This document shows positions 5,442 through 6,106 of a DNA stretch of 6,106 nucleotides, piece by piece; the stretch's first letter is position 1; every line of letters starts with the position of its first letter. The notes below the pieces were generated by a model. That model was not told where the DNA came from and ran no database searches. It worked only from the letters and a program-made list of their open reading frames with translations. The DNA lies in contig USHS01000088.1 in the NCBI GenBank assembly GCA_900554585.1, positions 1 to 6,106 of the forward strand. Reading direction: 5' to 3'. The position numbers and the translations under genes are program-made. Source of the stretch: an uncultured Collinsella sp. (GTDB taxonomy: Bacteria > Actinomycetota > Coriobacteriia > Coriobacteriales > Coriobacteriaceae).

Positions 5442-5622
5442 CGAAGGCGAATGGTTTTCCGCGAAGTGAACGAGTGAAATCGGATCCCCGAAGCATCGAC
5501 ACTTTTGGAGAGGCATTTCCTGCGGTTTTGTCGCTCAAATCCTGCGGTTTTAGCGTCGAAAACGTGGGTGCTTCACGGGTCCAAATTAGGTCGTTCACTT
5601 CTCGGGAAACCATTCACCTTCG
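5442..5622. repeat. Palindromic MITE/REP-like repeat, copy 1
   Basis: The terminal inverted repeats 5442-5473 and 5591-5622 match at 29 of 32 positions, with outer sequence CGAAGG(C/T)GAATGG and inner sequence GAAGTGAACGA. Inside lies a second, weaker inverted pair (5482-5506 with 5559-5582, GGA(T/C)CC and GAAGCA cores). The asymmetric centre has TCCTGCGGTTTT twice, at 5518-5529 and 5540-5551, a period of 22 bp. The reverse complement of about 5459-5609 aligns closely with the repeat at 5979-6106. No transposase is encoded, so if mobile it would need help from elsewhere. ORFs crossing it are by-products of the repeat. Confidence 0.85.
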
Positions 5623-5630
5623 ATTTGCTA

Positions 5631-5971
5631 ATGCTCACGAATGGCAAGATCGCAGCGATTGCGCTCATCATGGCATTCGTCGCATGTCTGCTGATCCTGC
5701 CACTCCAAATGATCAACGACATTGTGTTTCGCCAAAGGGAACTCCAGCCAGCGTGCTCGCCACACAAGCTGCCGGCCGCTTGCTCAAGAACGGCGATAAC
5801 AATCTCGCGCGCAACCTGGGCGGCGCCGCCGAGCAGCTTGCCATCGCGCAAGATGCCTTGGAGCCCGTGTGCGAAAGCGTCGCGGATTAGCCTTATGCTT
5901 TCTGCAAAGAAGAGCTAGGAGGCTGCACCCTGGTTGCCGCTCGCGAACGCCGCCAATATAGCGAGGTCTAA
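5631..5971 (+). pseudogene. Probable remnant of a small single-pass membrane protein gene, frameshifted
   Basis: From ATG 5631 one frame reads MLTNGKIAAIALIMAFVACLLILPLQMINDIVFRQREL, a convincing N-terminal membrane anchor (residues about 7-26). After that the frame becomes Pro/Ser/Arg-rich and unlike protein. At about 5745 a different frame takes over with natural-looking sequence TPASVLATQAAGRLLKNGDN and then ARNLGGAAEQLAIAQDALEP, ending at TAG 5888-5890. The same frame continues past that stop as PYAFCKEELGG up to TAA 5969-5971. One lost base plus one stop would explain the pattern. No ribosome binding site is visible, and the start lies 8 bp inside the end of repeat copy 1. I do not recognise the family. 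An intact but odd 95-residue protein (5631-5918), or plain non-coding DNA, are alternatives. Confidence 0.35.
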
Positions 5972-6106
5972 TACTTTTCCGAGAAGTGAACGACCGTTTT
6001 TGGACCCCCGAAGCATCGACATTTTTAGGCATCAAAACCGCAGGATTTGACTGACAAAACCGCAGGAAATTGCATCTCAAAAGCGTCGATGCTTTGGGGG
6101 TCCGTT
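5963..6106. repeat. Palindromic MITE/REP-like repeat, copy 2, inverted and cut by the window end
   Basis: The sequence from GAGAAGTGAACGACC (5981) onward matches the reverse complement of copy 1. It has the same order: terminal repeat, GGACCCCCGAAGCATCGAC arm (from 6002), centre with AAAACCGCAGGA at 6034-6045 and 6056-6067, and return arm ending GGGGGTCC (6096-6103). The inner arms 6002-6026 and 6079-6103 pair at 22 of 25 positions by Watson-Crick, better than in copy 1. Partial similarity to the copy 1 outer terminus starts at about 5963 (CGAGG..TAATRCTTTTCCGAG). The second terminal repeat should lie just past the window. Confidence 0.8.

Noticed and set aside
5474..5918. ORFs starting inside repeat copy 1 (5474-5890, 5505-5918)
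   Set aside because: Their N-terminal parts are translations of the palindromic repeat. The copy 2 minus-strand ORF gives a similar peptide (FLRFCxSNPAVL), which shows that it comes from repeat DNA. Only the part after 5631 is considered, as a possible gene remnant.
5518..6067. CRISPR-like array suggested by regularly spaced short repeats
   Set aside because: Each element has only two 12-bp words at 22-bp period with 10-bp spacers, the spacers are related between copies, and no cas gene is present.
5784..6080. Minus-strand ORF of 98 codons ending antisense to the gene remnant
   Set aside because: Its start lies in repeat copy 2 and the rest is Arg-rich shadow sequence, with no independent support.

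Overview
The window is GC-rich (around 60%) bacterial DNA with compact genes, short spacers and good Shine-Dalgarno sequences. Protein style and gene content fit a high-GC Gram-positive gut anaerobe. A Coriobacteriia member such as Collinsella is my best guess, but this is an impression from protein style; no marker gene proves it.

Layout. Positions 1-230 hold the C-terminal receiver domain of a protein that starts outside the window, probably a hybrid sensor kinase. It is followed on the same strand by a NimA-like flavin-binding pyridoxamine 5'-phosphate oxidase family protein (273-752). A hairpin without a T-tract (800-833) separates this from two minus-strand genes: trmO, a tRNA m6t6A37 methyltransferase (2912-2175), then a MalY/PatB-type PLP-dependent C-S lyase/aminotransferase (2062-848). 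The leader of the latter can fold so that its ribosome binding site is paired. Divergent from trmO is a plus-strand pair: a regulator-like protein with an XRE helix-turn-helix, a zinc ribbon and a TipAS-type ligand-binding domain (3053-3880), and a CPYC glutaredoxin (3932-4177). A strong intrinsic terminator follows (4222-4286). A second long hairpin (4292-4347) abuts the stop codon of the convergent tRNA-dihydrouridine synthase (5302-4349), whose likely promoter carries a perfect 8-bp inverted repeat.

The right end (5442-6106) is different in character. Two copies of a palindromic, MITE/REP-like repeat of about 150-180 bp lie in inverted orientation around a segment of about 340 bp. That segment holds what looks like a broken gene for a small protein with one membrane helix. 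Each copy has terminal inverted repeats, an inner hairpin, and an asymmetric centre with two copies of a 12-bp word at 22-bp period. The second copy runs off the window.

The genes do not form one pathway. Themes are tRNA modification (TrmO, Dus), redox/thiol chemistry (glutaredoxin, C-S lyase, flavin oxidase-like protein) and sensing (receiver domain, XRE-Zn-TipAS protein). The least explained items are the paired inverted repeat elements and the three-domain regulator with its adjacent glutaredoxin.
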